Shown here: in pieces, positions 29,064 through 39,108 of the stretch | How the letters are laid out: every line of letters begins with the position of its first letter | Position numbering within the stretch: position 1 is the first letter of the stretch | Source of the DNA: Cylindrospermopsis curvispora GIHE-G1 | Lineage (GTDB): Bacteria; Cyanobacteriota; Cyanobacteriia; Cyanobacteriales; Nostocaceae | NCBI RefSeq assembly: GCF_014489415.1 | Contig: NZ_CP060822.1 | Coordinates: 3,519,501 to 3,583,500 of the forward strand | Reading direction: 5' to 3' | Length of the DNA: 64,000 nt | The notes under the pieces: model-generated | Told to the model about the DNA's origin: nothing | What the model saw: the letters and a program-made list of their open reading frames with translations, nothing else | The model's database searches: none | Made by a program: the position numbers and the translations under genes

Positions 29064-30287
29064 TCAAGACACCCGACCCCCAAGTCGGGTGTTCCTTTGA
29101 ACAGTTCTGGGAAATAGTTTTTGAAAACTAGCTTGTCGTTTAGCAACTGTTTCTTGACTCATGTTCCATAGGGTTTCATAAAAGAAGAAAGCAACCCCGG
29201 CAAAATTGCGATCGCGTGTTTTTTCTACTTGGGTGGCAATTTGCTCCATAGGGACAGAACGATTTTTCAAACCGGTTAAAATCCCTATGCTCACAGGTAT
29301 ATGTTTTTGGGCAGCTTTTACTTCTGGGTATTCTAATTCACTGATGAAAACCTTTAAATCATCCCTATATACTTGTAATACTAGTTCTTCTATTAATCCC
29401 ATGCGTTCCCATTTTTGCCAGTCTGCTAAATAATATTCGTAGGAAAATCTTTGGGGATTGGGCGCCACAGAAACTAGACAGTTCTTTTTGTTGGCTTTAA
29501 TGGCAAAAAAGACTCGCTTCATAAAGTCAGTAATTTTATCTGCTCTCCACTTTACCCATTCCGGATCTTGGAAATTTTCAGACGGTGGTTTCCCTTGGTG
29601 TTCCTGTTTGTATAACCCTACAGTATAGGAGTCATATCCCAGTTCCGCAGGCAATCCAAAATGATCGTCAAACTGAATACCGTCAATGTCATAATTTCTG
29701 ACGATTTCTACAATTAGATTCTCAATAAATCTTTGCACCTCGGGATGAAATGGATTTAACCACACTCGGTCATGTATTCCTTCTTTTACGATTTTAGTAC
29801 CGTCCCTGCGGGTAGTAATCCATTCTGGTCTTGCTTGGGCTAGTAGGGAATCAGCAGGAGCCATAAACCCAAATTCAAACCAAGGAATAACTGTTAGACC
29901 TTGTTTATGTCCTTGAGTAGTTATTTCCTTCAGTATATCTCGGTTTTTTAATCCCGGTGTAGGGTCTAAGGATTGACCAATTACCCCCCTGGCTATTTGG
30001 CTGGGATAAAGTGTATAACCCCAATTCCAGACCGTGGGGTAGACTGTATTAAAATTTAACTTTCCCAGGGTTTTGAGTGATTTTTTTAGCCGCTCCCTGG
30101 CAAATAAAACATCACTGTCAATATTGGTTAACCACACACCTCTTGACTCCGATATTTGCAGTGTTCCCAACCTTTTTTCTTGGGAAACAACCATTTCCGT
30201 TCTAAAAATTAAGGATGATATCAATACTATCATCATGCTAATGCTAAAGATAACCACCAGTAATCCTGATTTTAGCTGCTTATTCAC
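29064..30287 (-). CDS. GH10-like (GHL10) glycoside hydrolase family protein
   Basis: A 407-residue exported or anchored protein. An N-terminal hydrophobic segment (LLVVIFSISMMIVLISSLIF) is a signal or anchor. The body has ESRGVWLTNIDSDV, NTVYPTVWNWGYTLYPSQ, VIPWFEFGFM and IDGIQFDDHFGLP. All are typical of the family of putative glycosyl hydrolases with a TIM barrel (DUF187/GHL10). The acidic residues in FDDH are candidate catalytic residues. It may trim cell-wall or extracellular polysaccharide. It converges on the M50 protease gene, and its last codons overlap the hairpin. Confidence 0.88.
   Translation of the reverse strand: MNKQLKSGLLVVIFSISMMIVLISSLIFRTEMVVSQEKRLGTLQISESRGVWLTNIDSDVLFARERLKKSLKTLGKLNFNTVYPTVWNWGYTLYPSQIARGVIGQSLDPTPGLKNRDILKEITTQGHKQGLTVIPWFEFGFMAPADSLLAQARPEWITTRRDGTKIVKEGIHDRVWLNPFHPEVQRFIENLIVEIVRNYDIDGIQFDDHFGLPAELGYDSYTVGLYKQEHQGKPPSENFQDPEWVKWRADKITDFMKRVFFAIKANKKNCLVSVAPNPQRFSYEYYLADWQKWERMGLIEELVLQVYRDDLKVFISELEYPEVKAAQKHIPVSIGILTGLKNRSVPMEQIATQVEKTRDRNFAGVAFFFYETLWNMSQETVAKRQASFQKLFPRTVQRNTRLGGRVS
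29069..29092. terminator. bidirectional hairpin between convergent genes
   Basis: ACACCCGAC (29069-29077) and GTCGGGTGT (29084-29092) form a 9-bp perfect stem around CCCCAA. It lies 19 bp after the M50 protease stop and overlaps the last codons of the convergent GHL10 gene. On the plus strand TCCTTTG follows. Confidence 0.7.
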
Positions 30288-30400
30288 ATTACACCTACTA
30301 AAAAATAAATAAAATAAATAATAAAGTAAAAAAATCAGTTAAATTTTCCGGATGAGCCAAAAATTCCAGGTTTATTGTTACACCTAATTATATAGGCGTT

Positions 30401-30781
30401 ATGAATATCAAGCTCGACAAATATACCCCCAGCAGTCTGGCCTCTTTATTTATCCTTCTGATGGAGGGGGGAATAACACCAAATCAAATTATGTCTGGTA
30501 TTGTTCTTCTTGCTACCCAGAGCCATGAATTAGAAGGCACTATGTTTTCCACTGAGTGTTTACATTTTCTGATGAAAGCCATACCAATGGATACAACCGC
30601 ACCAGGGGTCACTGAATTTATTTTATCTTTTGCAAATGAGTCTATTAACATTGGTATGTTATTGGACGCTTTTGCTTTTGCTTGTCAAAAGCAAGGTTCA
30701 CGCAATATTGCCAGTTTAGTTAGCTTAACTTATCAGAGGTTAGAAGCTGATAGAGTTATCTCTCAATTAATCAATGATTAA
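30401..30781 (+). CDS. conserved-looking small helical protein, function unknown
   Basis: A 126-residue protein starting at an ATG 114 bp from the divergent GHL10 gene. It is mostly helical and neutral (MNIKLDKYTPSSLASLFILL, later FAFACQKQGSRNIASLVSLT), without membrane segments or known motifs. No domain is recognised. The open frame, its normal codon use and the absence of a competing gene support it being real. An AT-rich run of AAATAA units lies upstream at about 30300-30335. Confidence 0.7.
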   Translation: MNIKLDKYTPSSLASLFILLMEGGITPNQIMSGIVLLATQSHELEGTMFSTECLHFLMKAIPMDTTAPGVTEFILSFANESINIGMLLDAFAFACQKQGSRNIASLVSLTYQRLEADRVISQLIND

Positions 30782-31179
30782 TGATTAACTATAGTGAGTC
30801 CTTGAGAAACAATGGTAGTCCAAAAAACAGGTTACGGTTGTGCAGCAGAGATTGTATGTTTGTTTTTACACAAGCATATTTCCCAAAAGTTTGAGTTCCA
30901 GGGGTTGGGTACCATCCTTCCCCTAGAAGGCTAACCTTTTTTATTGGTTATATTTCCATTAGACCGGTGGCACGAAAATTTTGTGTGCCAATTTGCCAAA
31001 ACCATGGAACAACTGGACTTAGGTTGAGGAAAGGTCTTGAGATTGCATAGGTTAAGGGGGTGTCAAGAAACGCCCCCATTCTTGCTCAATACTGGAAATT
31101 AGCAAGTTGGCGATGATATAATGGATAATGTTTGTGGAACTTCTAAATATAAAATATTTGTTAGTATTAGCCAATCTCA
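30782..31179. other. 400-bp intergenic region with several hairpins
   Basis: No ORF of note. AGGGG...CCCCT near 30899-30927 and TGGCAC...GTGCCA near 30968-30990 could form stems, followed by a G-rich stretch near 31055. These features could mark a small RNA or a 5' leader of the next gene, but I match them to no known RNA family. Confidence 0.35.
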
Positions 31180-32502
31180 ATGAATAAAAGACTCAAGATA
31201 ATTGTTTTAGATGATGATCCCACAGGTTCCCAAACGGTTCACAGTTGTCTGCTGCTAATGCAATGGGATGTGGAAACTCTCCGTTTAGGTCTCCAGGATC
31301 ATGCCCCTATTTTCTTTGTTTTGACCAACACGCGCTCCCTTACCCCAGAAGCAGCGGATAAAACCACTCGAGAAGTGTGTCATAACCTCAAAATTGCCCT
31401 AGCAGAAGAAAATGTGGCAGATTTTCTGGTAGTAAGTCGTTCCGACTCCACCTTGCGTGGTCATTATCCCATAGAAACGGATGTGATAGCTGAGGAACTT
31501 GGACCCTTTGATGCCCATTTTCTGATTCCGGCATTTTTTGAAGGTGGTAGAATCACTCGTGATGCTATCCATTACCTAATTGTTGATGGTATTCCCACCC
31601 CCGTACATGAAACGGAATTTGCCCGTGATTCAGTATTTGGTTACAATTACAGTTATCTACCTAAATATGTTGAGGAAAAAACTCAAGGGCGCATACCGGA
31701 AAGTGCAGTCACCAAATTTACCCTGGAAGATATGCGTCAGGGGAGTTTGAGTAGATTATTAACACTACACAATAATCAGTGTGGAGTAGTTGATGGAGAA
31801 ACCCAGGAGGACCTTAGCATGTTTGCGAGGGATATATTAACCGCCGCTACTCAGGGAAAACGCTTTTTGTTCCGTTCTGCTGCTAGTATATTAACCGCTT
31901 TAGCCAATTTACCTCCCCAACCCATCGCCCCAGAAAATATGGCTAGGTACGTGCGCGGTGGTAAGCCAGGAGCAGTAATTGTAGGATCCCACGTGAAAAA
32001 AACCACCCAACAATTGGAGTCATTGTTAAAAATTCCTCAAACGGTGGGAATAGAAGTGAATGTGGCCAAACTCCTCTATGAATCTGGGGAACTTTTAAAA
32101 GAAATTCTGGAGCAGGTAGAACAGGTACATCATGCAGACAAAATACCAGTGGTCTTCACCAGTCGTCAAGAATTGACTTTTCCAGATGTTAAAACCAGGT
32201 TAGACTTTGGACTTAGGGTTTCAGCTTTGTTAATGGATATCGTCCGGGGACTACCCAGGGACATAGGATTTCTTATCAGTAAAGGAGGTATAACTTCTAA
32301 CGATGTGTTGAGTACGGGACTTGCCCTGACCTCCGCTAGGTTATTGGGTCAAATCTTGCCCGGGTGCTCCATGGTCATTACCCCATCTGATCATCCTCAT
32401 TTCCCCAATCTACCGCTGGTTTTATTTCCAGGTAATGTAGGTAATGTGGATGGATTAGCTACAATTTGTCAACGACTAACCATTACTAATCCAGCCAAGT
32501 AA
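31180..32502 (+). CDS. four-carbon acid sugar kinase family protein (DUF1537-like)
   Basis: A 440-residue two-domain kinase-like protein. The N-terminal domain has VLDDDPTGSQTVHSC and the RSDSTLRGHYPIE motif, diagnostic of the OtnK/DUF1537 family. The C-terminal nucleotide-binding domain has LISKGGITSNDVLSTGL and LFPGNVGNVDGL. Characterised members phosphorylate tetronates or similar sugar acids. No aldolase or dehydrogenase partner is nearby, so the substrate is open. It precedes minC by about 55 bp. Confidence 0.88.
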   Translation: MNKRLKIIVLDDDPTGSQTVHSCLLLMQWDVETLRLGLQDHAPIFFVLTNTRSLTPEAADKTTREVCHNLKIALAEENVADFLVVSRSDSTLRGHYPIETDVIAEELGPFDAHFLIPAFFEGGRITRDAIHYLIVDGIPTPVHETEFARDSVFGYNYSYLPKYVEEKTQGRIPESAVTKFTLEDMRQGSLSRLLTLHNNQCGVVDGETQEDLSMFARDILTAATQGKRFLFRSAASILTALANLPPQPIAPENMARYVRGGKPGAVIVGSHVKKTTQQLESLLKIPQTVGIEVNVAKLLYESGELLKEILEQVEQVHHADKIPVVFTSRQELTFPDVKTRLDFGLRVSALLMDIVRGLPRDIGFLISKGGITSNDVLSTGLALTSARLLGQILPGCSMVITPSDHPHFPNLPLVLFPGNVGNVDGLATICQRLTITNPAK

Positions 32503-32557
32503 TTGGGAATTTGGGATGGATACTTGGTAGTTAGCAGTGCAAAAATCGGGAAAAACT

Positions 32558-33439
32558 ATGAATTATCATGTTCGCAAGTCGGTAGCAAATTTGGAACTAG
32601 AGTCAGGTCATGTTATGAACAATATAGAGGTTAGTCCCCCAGAGAAGACTGAGTTGGATGAGAACGGTCTTCCATCGGACTCGCTTAACTACAGTATTAA
32701 TCACAATATAAACCACAATGTTCAAGTCCAGATAAAAACAGAGGATGGTAAAATACTATTAATCTTGCCCACTGAATCCCAAGCACCAGCTACCACGTTT
32801 ACCTGGTCAGAAATTTGGCAACAAATCCAACAGCGTCTTAAAGGGAGCGATCGCCTGCGTCAGCCTCATAGTGTATTGCATTTGGTGGCAAAAGATCGTT
32901 TGTTAGACAGTAGACAATTGCAGCAGCTGAAAGACACCTTAAATGACCTGGAACTAGAATTGAAACTAGTAGTTACCAGCAGGAGACAAACGGCGATCGC
33001 TGCTTGTACTATAGGGTGTTCTGTTGAGCAGACGAAAATACAGACATCCTTTGGTAGTGAGACTCAGGAAAATCCGAAAGCCCTAGCAGATGCTTTGTAT
33101 TTAGAAACAACTATTAGATCTGGGGGTGAAATTCGCCATCCTGGAACGGTAGTTATTTTGGGAGACATCAATCCTGGTGGTATTGTAATTGCGGAGGGAG
33201 ATATTATGGTGTGGGGGCGTTTACGAGGGGTGGCCCATGCTGGTGCGGGGGGAAACAGAGAATCTTTAATCATGGCTTTGCAAATGGAGCCAACTCAAAT
33301 CAGAATTGCCGATGCATTGGCTAGGTCTCCGGAAAAGTCACTAACTAGCTTTTTCCCAGAGGTTGCATACATTACTAATAATGGTATTCGTATTACTAAA
33401 GCCACTAGCTTTTCCAGGAATCAGCTAGGTAAAATATAG
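32558..33439 (+). CDS. minC: septum site-determining protein MinC
   Basis: A 293-residue inhibitor of FtsZ assembly. The N-terminal part is long and low in complexity, as in cyanobacteria. The MinC_C beta-helix lies at about residues 180-270: IRSGGEIRHPGTVVILGDIN, PGGIVIAEGDIMVWGRLRG and AHAGAGGN. These bind MinD. The ATG at 32558 is preferred over an upstream GTG at 32537. It heads a minC-minD-minE cluster on one strand with gaps of about 200 and 180 bp, so separate promoters are possible. Confidence 0.93.
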   Translation: MNYHVRKSVANLELESGHVMNNIEVSPPEKTELDENGLPSDSLNYSINHNINHNVQVQIKTEDGKILLILPTESQAPATTFTWSEIWQQIQQRLKGSDRLRQPHSVLHLVAKDRLLDSRQLQQLKDTLNDLELELKLVVTSRRQTAIAACTIGCSVEQTKIQTSFGSETQENPKALADALYLETTIRSGGEIRHPGTVVILGDINPGGIVIAEGDIMVWGRLRGVAHAGAGGNRESLIMALQMEPTQIRIADALARSPEKSLTSFFPEVAYITNNGIRITKATSFSRNQLGKI

Positions 33440-33641
33440 CTTTAGCCAAAAAGGTAAGTAGAAGGGTGATGGGCCCAGTGTCAGGCGTTTTATTTCACCT
33501 CCCCTTACATATCAAAAACCTTAGGATTAATCCAAGAGTTACCCACCCATTTAGCCTAATATATTGTTTAATATTTAGCTTAGTGTTTAACCTAAATATT
33601 GACCGCTGTTGCTGCCTAACTTAATTAGATCTGTTGTTATC

Positions 33642-34439
33642 ATGACTCGTATTATTGTAACTACCTCCGGTAAAGGAGGAGTGGGTAAAACCACAGTTTC
33701 CGCAAATCTAGGCATGGCCCTGGCCAAAACTGGGCGCAAGGTAGCCCTGGTGGATGCGGATTTTGGACTGAGAAATTTGGACTTGTTATTAGGACTGGAA
33801 AACCGTATCGTTTACACCTCCTTGGAAGTTTTGGGGGGAGAATGTCGTCTAGAGCAAGCTCTGGTTAAAGATAAACGACAACCAAATTTGGTGTTACTCC
33901 CAGCGGCCCAAAATCGCACTAAAGATGCTGTTACACCAGAGCAAATGAAATTGCTAGTCGATGAACTGGCACGAAAATACGAGTATGTGTTGATAGACAG
34001 TCCAGCTGGGATTGAAATGGGGTTCAAAAATGCTATCAATGCTGCTCGGGAAGCTCTCATTGTCACTACACCGGAGATTTCTTCTGTTCGTGATGCTGAC
34101 CGAGTGGTGGGACTACTAGAAGCACAAGATATTAAAAAAATTCATTTAATAGTCAACCGGATTAGACCAGCAATGGTGAGAGCTAATGATATGATGTCAG
34201 TGGAGGATGTACAAGAAATTCTTGCTATTCCCCTAATTGGAGTTATTCCTGATGACGAACGTGTGATAGTGTCCACCAACAAGGGGGAACCCTTGGTGTT
34301 GTCAGAAACACCCTCTATGGCCGCTGTAGCATTTGAGAACATTGCCCGCAGATTAGAAGGGGGAACGGTGGAATTTATCGATCTTGATTCGAGTAATGAC
34401 AACCTCCTGTTACGCTTGCGTAAGTTGTTGTGGAAATAG
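33642..34439 (+). CDS. minD: septum site-determining ATPase MinD
   Basis: A 265-residue ParA/MinD-type ATPase that carries MinC to the membrane and is driven by MinE. The deviant Walker A KGGVGKTT is at residues 11-18. VDADFGLRNLD and VLIDSPAGIE follow. The C-terminus (LLLRLRKLLWK) is the amphipathic membrane-targeting helix. The ATG at 33642 is chosen because homologs begin MTRIIVTTSGKGG. An 11-residue upstream extension is unlikely. Confidence 0.96.
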   Translation: MTRIIVTTSGKGGVGKTTVSANLGMALAKTGRKVALVDADFGLRNLDLLLGLENRIVYTSLEVLGGECRLEQALVKDKRQPNLVLLPAAQNRTKDAVTPEQMKLLVDELARKYEYVLIDSPAGIEMGFKNAINAAREALIVTTPEISSVRDADRVVGLLEAQDIKKIHLIVNRIRPAMVRANDMMSVEDVQEILAIPLIGVIPDDERVIVSTNKGEPLVLSETPSMAAVAFENIARRLEGGTVEFIDLDSSNDNLLLRLRKLLWK

Positions 34440-34616
34440 ACTCAACTAAGACTAAAGCGTAAGGCATTTACCAATCTTTTTAAATCAGGGGCTAAAAAAA
34501 CAGGAAAATCCTTTTTAGACTAATGGAGGTTTGACCCGTTACTTTGGCAAGGATCTTGTTAGACATAAATTATTTTTCAATGTTTTGTTTTTTTCCATTC
34601 TCGGCAAGTACTAACA

Positions 34617-34922
34617 ATGATTGTTGAACTTTTAGAAAAACTTTTTGTTCGCACACCCGACACCAGTCGCAACCAAGTGAAGCGTCGGTTACAAGTGGTT
34701 ATCGCCCATGACCGTGCCAGCATAGATCCCCAGACCCTAGATAAAATGCGTCAGGAAATCCTGGAGGTTGTCTGTAAATATGTAGAAATTGATACTACAG
34801 GCTCCGAGTTTTCTTTAGAAAGTGATCAACGCACCACTGCTCTGATAGCCAACTTACCTATTCGAAGAGTAAAGGGGCTTACATCGGAATTGGCCATCAG
34901 TGATAGTTCTGCAGGGAGCTAG
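34617..34922 (+). CDS. minE: cell division topological specificity factor MinE
   Basis: A 101-residue protein that stimulates MinD ATPase and places the division site mid-cell. The N-terminal ELLEKLFV region is followed by [20 protein letters not shown], a standard MinE core. The C-terminal topological domain is present and the tail ([10 protein letters not shown]) is as in cyanobacteria. A weak hairpin (about 34491-34520) lies between minD and minE. The gene converges on heme oxygenase. Confidence 0.95.
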   Translation: MIVELLEKLFVRTPDTSRNQVKRRLQVVIAHDRASIDPQTLDKMRQEILEVVCKYVEIDTTGSEFSLESDQRTTALIANLPIRRVKGLTSELAISDSSAGS

Positions 34923-34970
34923 TGGCCACCTGCAATGGGGCGGTCCAGAAAACCCAGACCTGACCACCTG

Positions 34971-35687
34971 CTACTCAGCAATCACTAGTTCCGTGCTACC
35001 TTTTGACCGTTTCCGGGTTAAGGCATTGTAAACCATGATACCAATAGCCTTAATCAGATTCCCTTCCAATTCTTGGAACATTTTCATGTTGATGCCAAAA
35101 GCTGCATTGGCTTCCTCTACAATGCGATCGCCTGTTTCATTGTCAATGGGCATGGCGTCCAAATTTTGTCTATATTTAGTTTTAAATGACTTCTCATCGC
35201 TAATATCTGCAAATTCATAAAAACTAGTACCTTCACCTGCTGTGAGGTTCATTGCGGTTACAGCAATGTTTTTGAGAATTTGTCCACCGGACAGATCTCC
35301 TAAATAACGGGTGTAGGAGTGTGCAACTAATAATTCTGGTGCGGTGGCGGAAATTTCTCGAATACGTTTTACGTATGCTTCACCAGCAGAGGATAATTGA
35401 ATCTGCTCTCGCCAGTTATAACCATAGTAGTAGGCTAAATCCTGTTCTAAACTGCGCTTGCGGTTCAGTTCTGGAAAATAAATTTTGCCCACAACCGGGT
35501 GGGTTTTATGTTTTTCCATTTCCTCTTCCATTGCTGAGTAAATGAAATAAAAGTTAGCAACTAACTTGCGATATGAGTTTTTTTCTACAACTCCTTTGAG
35601 AAAACACTTGACAAAACCTACGTTTTCTGCCATGGTGTGTGCTTTTTTGGTTCCTACTCGTAACTTGGAGGCTAAATTACTGCTCAT
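34971..35687 (-). CDS. ho1: heme oxygenase
   Basis: A 238-residue ferredoxin-dependent enzyme that opens heme to biliverdin, the precursor of phycobilins. The proximal heme ligand is His17 in TKKAHTMAENVGFVK. The distal helix has YLGDLSGGQILKNIA with its glycine-rich kink. Length and sequence match cyanobacterial HO1. Together with hemC and hemH in this window it covers both the making and breaking of tetrapyrroles, though the genes are kilobases apart. Confidence 0.96.
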   Translation of the reverse strand: MSSNLASKLRVGTKKAHTMAENVGFVKCFLKGVVEKNSYRKLVANFYFIYSAMEEEMEKHKTHPVVGKIYFPELNRKRSLEQDLAYYYGYNWREQIQLSSAGEAYVKRIREISATAPELLVAHSYTRYLGDLSGGQILKNIAVTAMNLTAGEGTSFYEFADISDEKSFKTKYRQNLDAMPIDNETGDRIVEEANAAFGINMKMFQELEGNLIKAIGIMVYNALTRKRSKGSTELVIAE

Positions 35688-35934
35688 GTTAAATTTCTCT
35701 ACTTTAAAAAGTCAACTGTTGGGGTTTTTACAACAAATTGTCAAAAATCCCACTAAAAAGTTACATTAAAACTTTATGATGAGAATTTATATTAAAATTC
35801 GTTAAGTTGGAAATGCCGTAAAATACTTTATACTCAGTACTCCGGTTAGGAGAAACAATTGTGGGATGAATATTAAGTTGTTATAGTGTAATCAAAATTC
35901 TGCTGATTTTTGGTGATGGTGTGGAGTGTTAAAA

Positions 35935-37380
35935 ATGGTTTCTTCTATGAATCGGACTCAAAGCTTGGTGTCAAAAGAATTGAAAACGGAAAGTAGTTTT
36001 GCTCTGAACCTCATACCTTTACCTGCAACACCTTTATTTGGCACAGATGGTATTCGGGGCAAGGTAGGGGAGATATTAAGCGCACCTCTGGCTTTACAAA
36101 TAGGTTTTTGGGCGGGTACGGTTCTGCGGGATCACGCTGTGGATGATGGACCGATTATTCTTGGTCAAGATTCCAGAAATTCCAGTGATATGCTGGCCAT
36201 GGCTTTGAGTGCAGGTTTAACTGCTGCAGGTTTAGAAGTTTGGTACTTAGGTTTATGCCCCACGCCTTGTGTAGCTTATCTGACTAACACTACCTCCGCC
36301 ATTGGTGGGGTGATGATTTCTGCTAGTCACAATCCACCAGAAGACAATGGTATTAAGATTTTCGGTCCCGACGGCACAAAATTACCCAGGGAATTACAAG
36401 TCGCAATAGAATTGGGACTGGGTGGTAAAACTACACTTAGTAGTAGTGCTAAACAATGGGGTAAACACTACCTGAGAGCAGATCTAATCGGAAATTACGG
36501 TAAAGCACTGCAACATCCACTACAAAATCAGGTAAATCTTTCAGGAATGAAGATAGTTTTAGATGTGGCCTGGGGAGCTGCTGTGGGAATAGCACCAACC
36601 ATATTTACCCAGATGGGAGCTGACGTAATTTGTTTACATAACCAACCGGATGGCGATCGCATTAATGTGAATTGTGGTTCTACCCATTTGGACATTTTAG
36701 CGGATGCTGTAAAAGAATATGGAGCGCATATAGGATTTGCCTTTGATGGGGATGCGGATCGGGTATTAGCTGTAGACAATTTAGGTAGACAGGTTAATGG
36801 GGACTATATTTTGTACCTTTGGGGTTGTCAGTTGCAGGGGGAAGGAAAATTGCCAGACAACCTAATTATTTCCACAGTCATGGCTAACCTAGGATTTGAA
36901 AGAGCGTGGAAACAACAAGGTGGTAAATTAATTCGCACAGCAGTTGGTGACCAATATGTGCAAGCGGAAATGCTAAAAAGAGGGGGAATGTTAGGAGGGG
37001 AGCAGTCTGGACATATTCTTTGTCGTCATTATGGTATGACCGGGGATGGACTATTGACAGCATTGCACTTAGCCTCCATAGTCAAAATAGGGGGAGTTTC
37101 TCTAGCACAGATGGTAGATGAGAGTTTTCAAACCTATCCCCAAGTGTTACAAAATGTCCGCGTGGAGGATAGGGAAAAACGCCTGGGATGGGAAAAATGC
37201 CAAGCTATACAACAGGCGATCGCTCTTGCTGAAGTAGGGATGGGAGATAGTGGGAGAATATTGATTCGTGCATCTGGTACAGAACCGGTTATTAGAGTGA
37301 TGGTAGAGGCCAAGGATAGGGAATTGGTTAACTACTGGACAGGGGAACTAGTTGCACAAGTGCAGAAGCACTTAGGTTAA
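35935..37380 (+). CDS. glmM: phosphoglucosamine mutase
   Basis: A 481-residue alpha-D-phosphohexomutase making glucosamine-1-P for peptidoglycan. [12 protein letters not shown] near the N-terminus, active-site serine loop [15 protein letters not shown], metal-binding AFDGDADRV, sugar-binding GGEQSGHI and phosphate-binding [14 protein letters not shown] are all present. The ATG at 35935 is used. Its N-terminus is about 30 residues longer than E. coli GlmM, so a later Met (35947) is possible. Two strong hairpins follow. Confidence 0.94.
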   Translation: MVSSMNRTQSLVSKELKTESSFALNLIPLPATPLFGTDGIRGKVGEILSAPLALQIGFWAGTVLRDHAVDDGPIILGQDSRNSSDMLAMALSAGLTAAGLEVWYLGLCPTPCVAYLTNTTSAIGGVMISASHNPPEDNGIKIFGPDGTKLPRELQVAIELGLGGKTTLSSSAKQWGKHYLRADLIGNYGKALQHPLQNQVNLSGMKIVLDVAWGAAVGIAPTIFTQMGADVICLHNQPDGDRINVNCGSTHLDILADAVKEYGAHIGFAFDGDADRVLAVDNLGRQVNGDYILYLWGCQLQGEGKLPDNLIISTVMANLGFERAWKQQGGKLIRTAVGDQYVQAEMLKRGGMLGGEQSGHILCRHYGMTGDGLLTALHLASIVKIGGVSLAQMVDESFQTYPQVLQNVRVEDREKRLGWEKCQAIQQAIALAEVGMGDSGRILIRASGTEPVIRVMVEAKDRELVNYWTGELVAQVQKHLG

Positions 37381-37430
37381 GACCATATCAAGTAAGGGGT
37401 CATAGACGTTACTACTTAGCGGATATTAAA

Positions 37431-37487
37431 CGCATCACTTCTAGAGACTCGCATTACAATCAATGATGCAAGAGTCTCTAGTGATGA
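37431..37487 (+). terminator. long hairpin after glmM
   Basis: CTAGAGACTC (37441-37450) pairs perfectly with GAGTCTCTAG (37472-37481). Inner GCAT/ATGC and outer CATCA/TGATG extend it, with small bulges. It starts about 50 bp after the glmM stop and has no T-run, so it could also be a mobile hairpin repeat or an RNA-processing site. Confidence 0.5.
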
Positions 37488-37530
37488 CCAAAAAGAAGAT
37501 CTAATTAGAAGCTTTCAGCACTTCTAACGG

Positions 37531-37574
37531 TTGGCAGTTCCTAACCCCCCTTTTAGGATTGGGGGGACTGCCAA
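37531..37574. terminator. second hairpin after glmM
   Basis: TTGGCAGT and ACTGCCAA form the outer arms, with CCCCCC and GGGGGG as the inner arms. A TTTT-containing loop lies between. It may be a terminator or a small mobile hairpin. Confidence 0.45.
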
Positions 37575-37700
37575 TGTCAAATTCTTTTCTCTAGTTTTAT
37601 TTTAGGCGTGTGTAAATGTTATTTAAAATAATCCTACGGAAAAATTTGATGCAAACCCTAATTAGAAGTAAAATATGACAGTTGTATTATATGTCTGAAT

Positions 37701-38996
37701 GTGATTGAGCGTTATACCTTGCCCGAAATGGGCAATCTGTGGAGTGAATCCTATAAGTTACAAACCTGGCTACAAGTGGAAATTGCTGTGTGTGAAGCTC
37801 AGGGCGAACTGGGTTATATTCCCCTAGCAGCGGTGGATGAAATTAAGGCTAAAGCCAAGTTCGATCCTAAGCGAGTACTAGAAATTGAAGCAGAAGTTCG
37901 CCATGACATGATTGCTTTTCTCACTAATGTAAATGAATATGTAGGTGATGCAGGGCGTTATATTCATCTGGGCTTAACTAGCTCGGATGTCTTGGATACA
38001 GCATTAGCACTACAGTTAGTCGCTAGTTTGGATCTATTATGTCAAAAGGTGGAAAATCTCATCCAGGCAATTCGCATTAAGGCTCATGAACATCGTTATA
38101 CTGTAATGATTGGGCGATCGCATGGGATTCACGCGGAACCAATTACCTTTGGATTTAAATTAGCTGGTTGGTTAGCTGAGGTTCTCCGACATCAGGAGCG
38201 GTTACAATTACTCAGGAAAAATGTTGCGGTGGGTAAAATATCGGGAGCGGTGGGAACCTATGCTAACATAGAACCACGTGTAGAGGCGATCGCCTGTGCA
38301 AAACTGGGACTCAAACCTGATACTGCTTCCACCCAAGTAATTTCTCGGGATATTCATGCTGAGTTTGTACAACAACTAGCTCTTTTAGCAGCTTCCATAG
38401 AACGCTTTGCCGTAGAAATTCGCAATTTACAAAAAACTGATGTTTTGGAGGTGGAAGAATACTTCTCCAAGGGACAAAAAGGCTCCAGTGCCATGCCACA
38501 CAAACGCAATCCCATTCGTTCCGAAAGACTAACTGGTATGGCTAGACTAGTCAGAAGTCATGCGGGTGCAGCATTAGAAAACGTAGCTTTATGGCATGAA
38601 AGAGACATTTCTCACAGTTCTGTGGAGCGGGTGATGCTTCCTGACGCTTGTATATTAACTGACTTTATGCTCCATGAAATCATTGATTTAATCACTAATC
38701 TTTTGGTGTATCCACAAAACATGGCAAGAAACCTTAACTGCTATGGTGGAGTAGTGTTTAGTCAAAGAGTTTTACTGGCCTTAATAGACAAAGGAACTAG
38801 GCGAGAAGAAGCCTATGCCATAGTTCAACAAAATGCCCACATAGCGTGGAACAACCCGGAAGGTAACTTCCGTCACCTCATTACCCAAGATTTGCGTGTC
38901 CGAGAAAAATTATCTGACTCGGAAATAGATTGCTGCTTTGACGCAAAGCAGCACTTAAAGTATTTAGACCAAGTGTATGAGCGATTAGGTATCTAG
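37701..38996 (+). CDS. purB: adenylosuccinate lyase
   Basis: A 431-residue fumarase-superfamily lyase acting twice in purine synthesis. It begins (GTG start) with IERYTLPEMGNLW. Motifs are HLGLTSSDVLDTA, GRSHGIHAEPITFG and the signature loop GSSAMPHKRNPIRSE. Length is normal for the bacterial short form. A promoter-like AT-rich leader precedes it. A shared-type hairpin follows at 39023-39056. Confidence 0.95.
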   Translation: MIERYTLPEMGNLWSESYKLQTWLQVEIAVCEAQGELGYIPLAAVDEIKAKAKFDPKRVLEIEAEVRHDMIAFLTNVNEYVGDAGRYIHLGLTSSDVLDTALALQLVASLDLLCQKVENLIQAIRIKAHEHRYTVMIGRSHGIHAEPITFGFKLAGWLAEVLRHQERLQLLRKNVAVGKISGAVGTYANIEPRVEAIACAKLGLKPDTASTQVISRDIHAEFVQQLALLAASIERFAVEIRNLQKTDVLEVEEYFSKGQKGSSAMPHKRNPIRSERLTGMARLVRSHAGAALENVALWHERDISHSSVERVMLPDACILTDFMLHEIIDLITNLLVYPQNMARNLNCYGGVVFSQRVLLALIDKGTRREEAYAIVQQNAHIAWNNPEGNFRHLITQDLRVREKLSDSEIDCCFDAKQHLKYLDQVYERLGI

Positions 38997-39022
38997 TTCA
39001 TGTTGATAGGGTTGGGCAGGCC

Positions 39023-39056
39023 TTCTGGCTCAGTTGGGTTATAGCTTGAGCCAGAA
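39023..39056 (+). terminator. hairpin after purB
   Basis: TTCTGGCTCA (39023-39032) and TGAGCCAGAA (39047-39056) form a perfect 10-bp stem, 27 bp past the purB stop. The stretch from 39041 onward (AGCCAGAAC, GGGTTGATGGGTAAAAA) recurs after ilvC at 43817-43869. Confidence 0.65.
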
Positions 39057-39108
39057 CACCTTAGAAAGGGTTGATGGGTAAAAAAGTTAGGTAGGGCTTG
39101 CTCCCATC

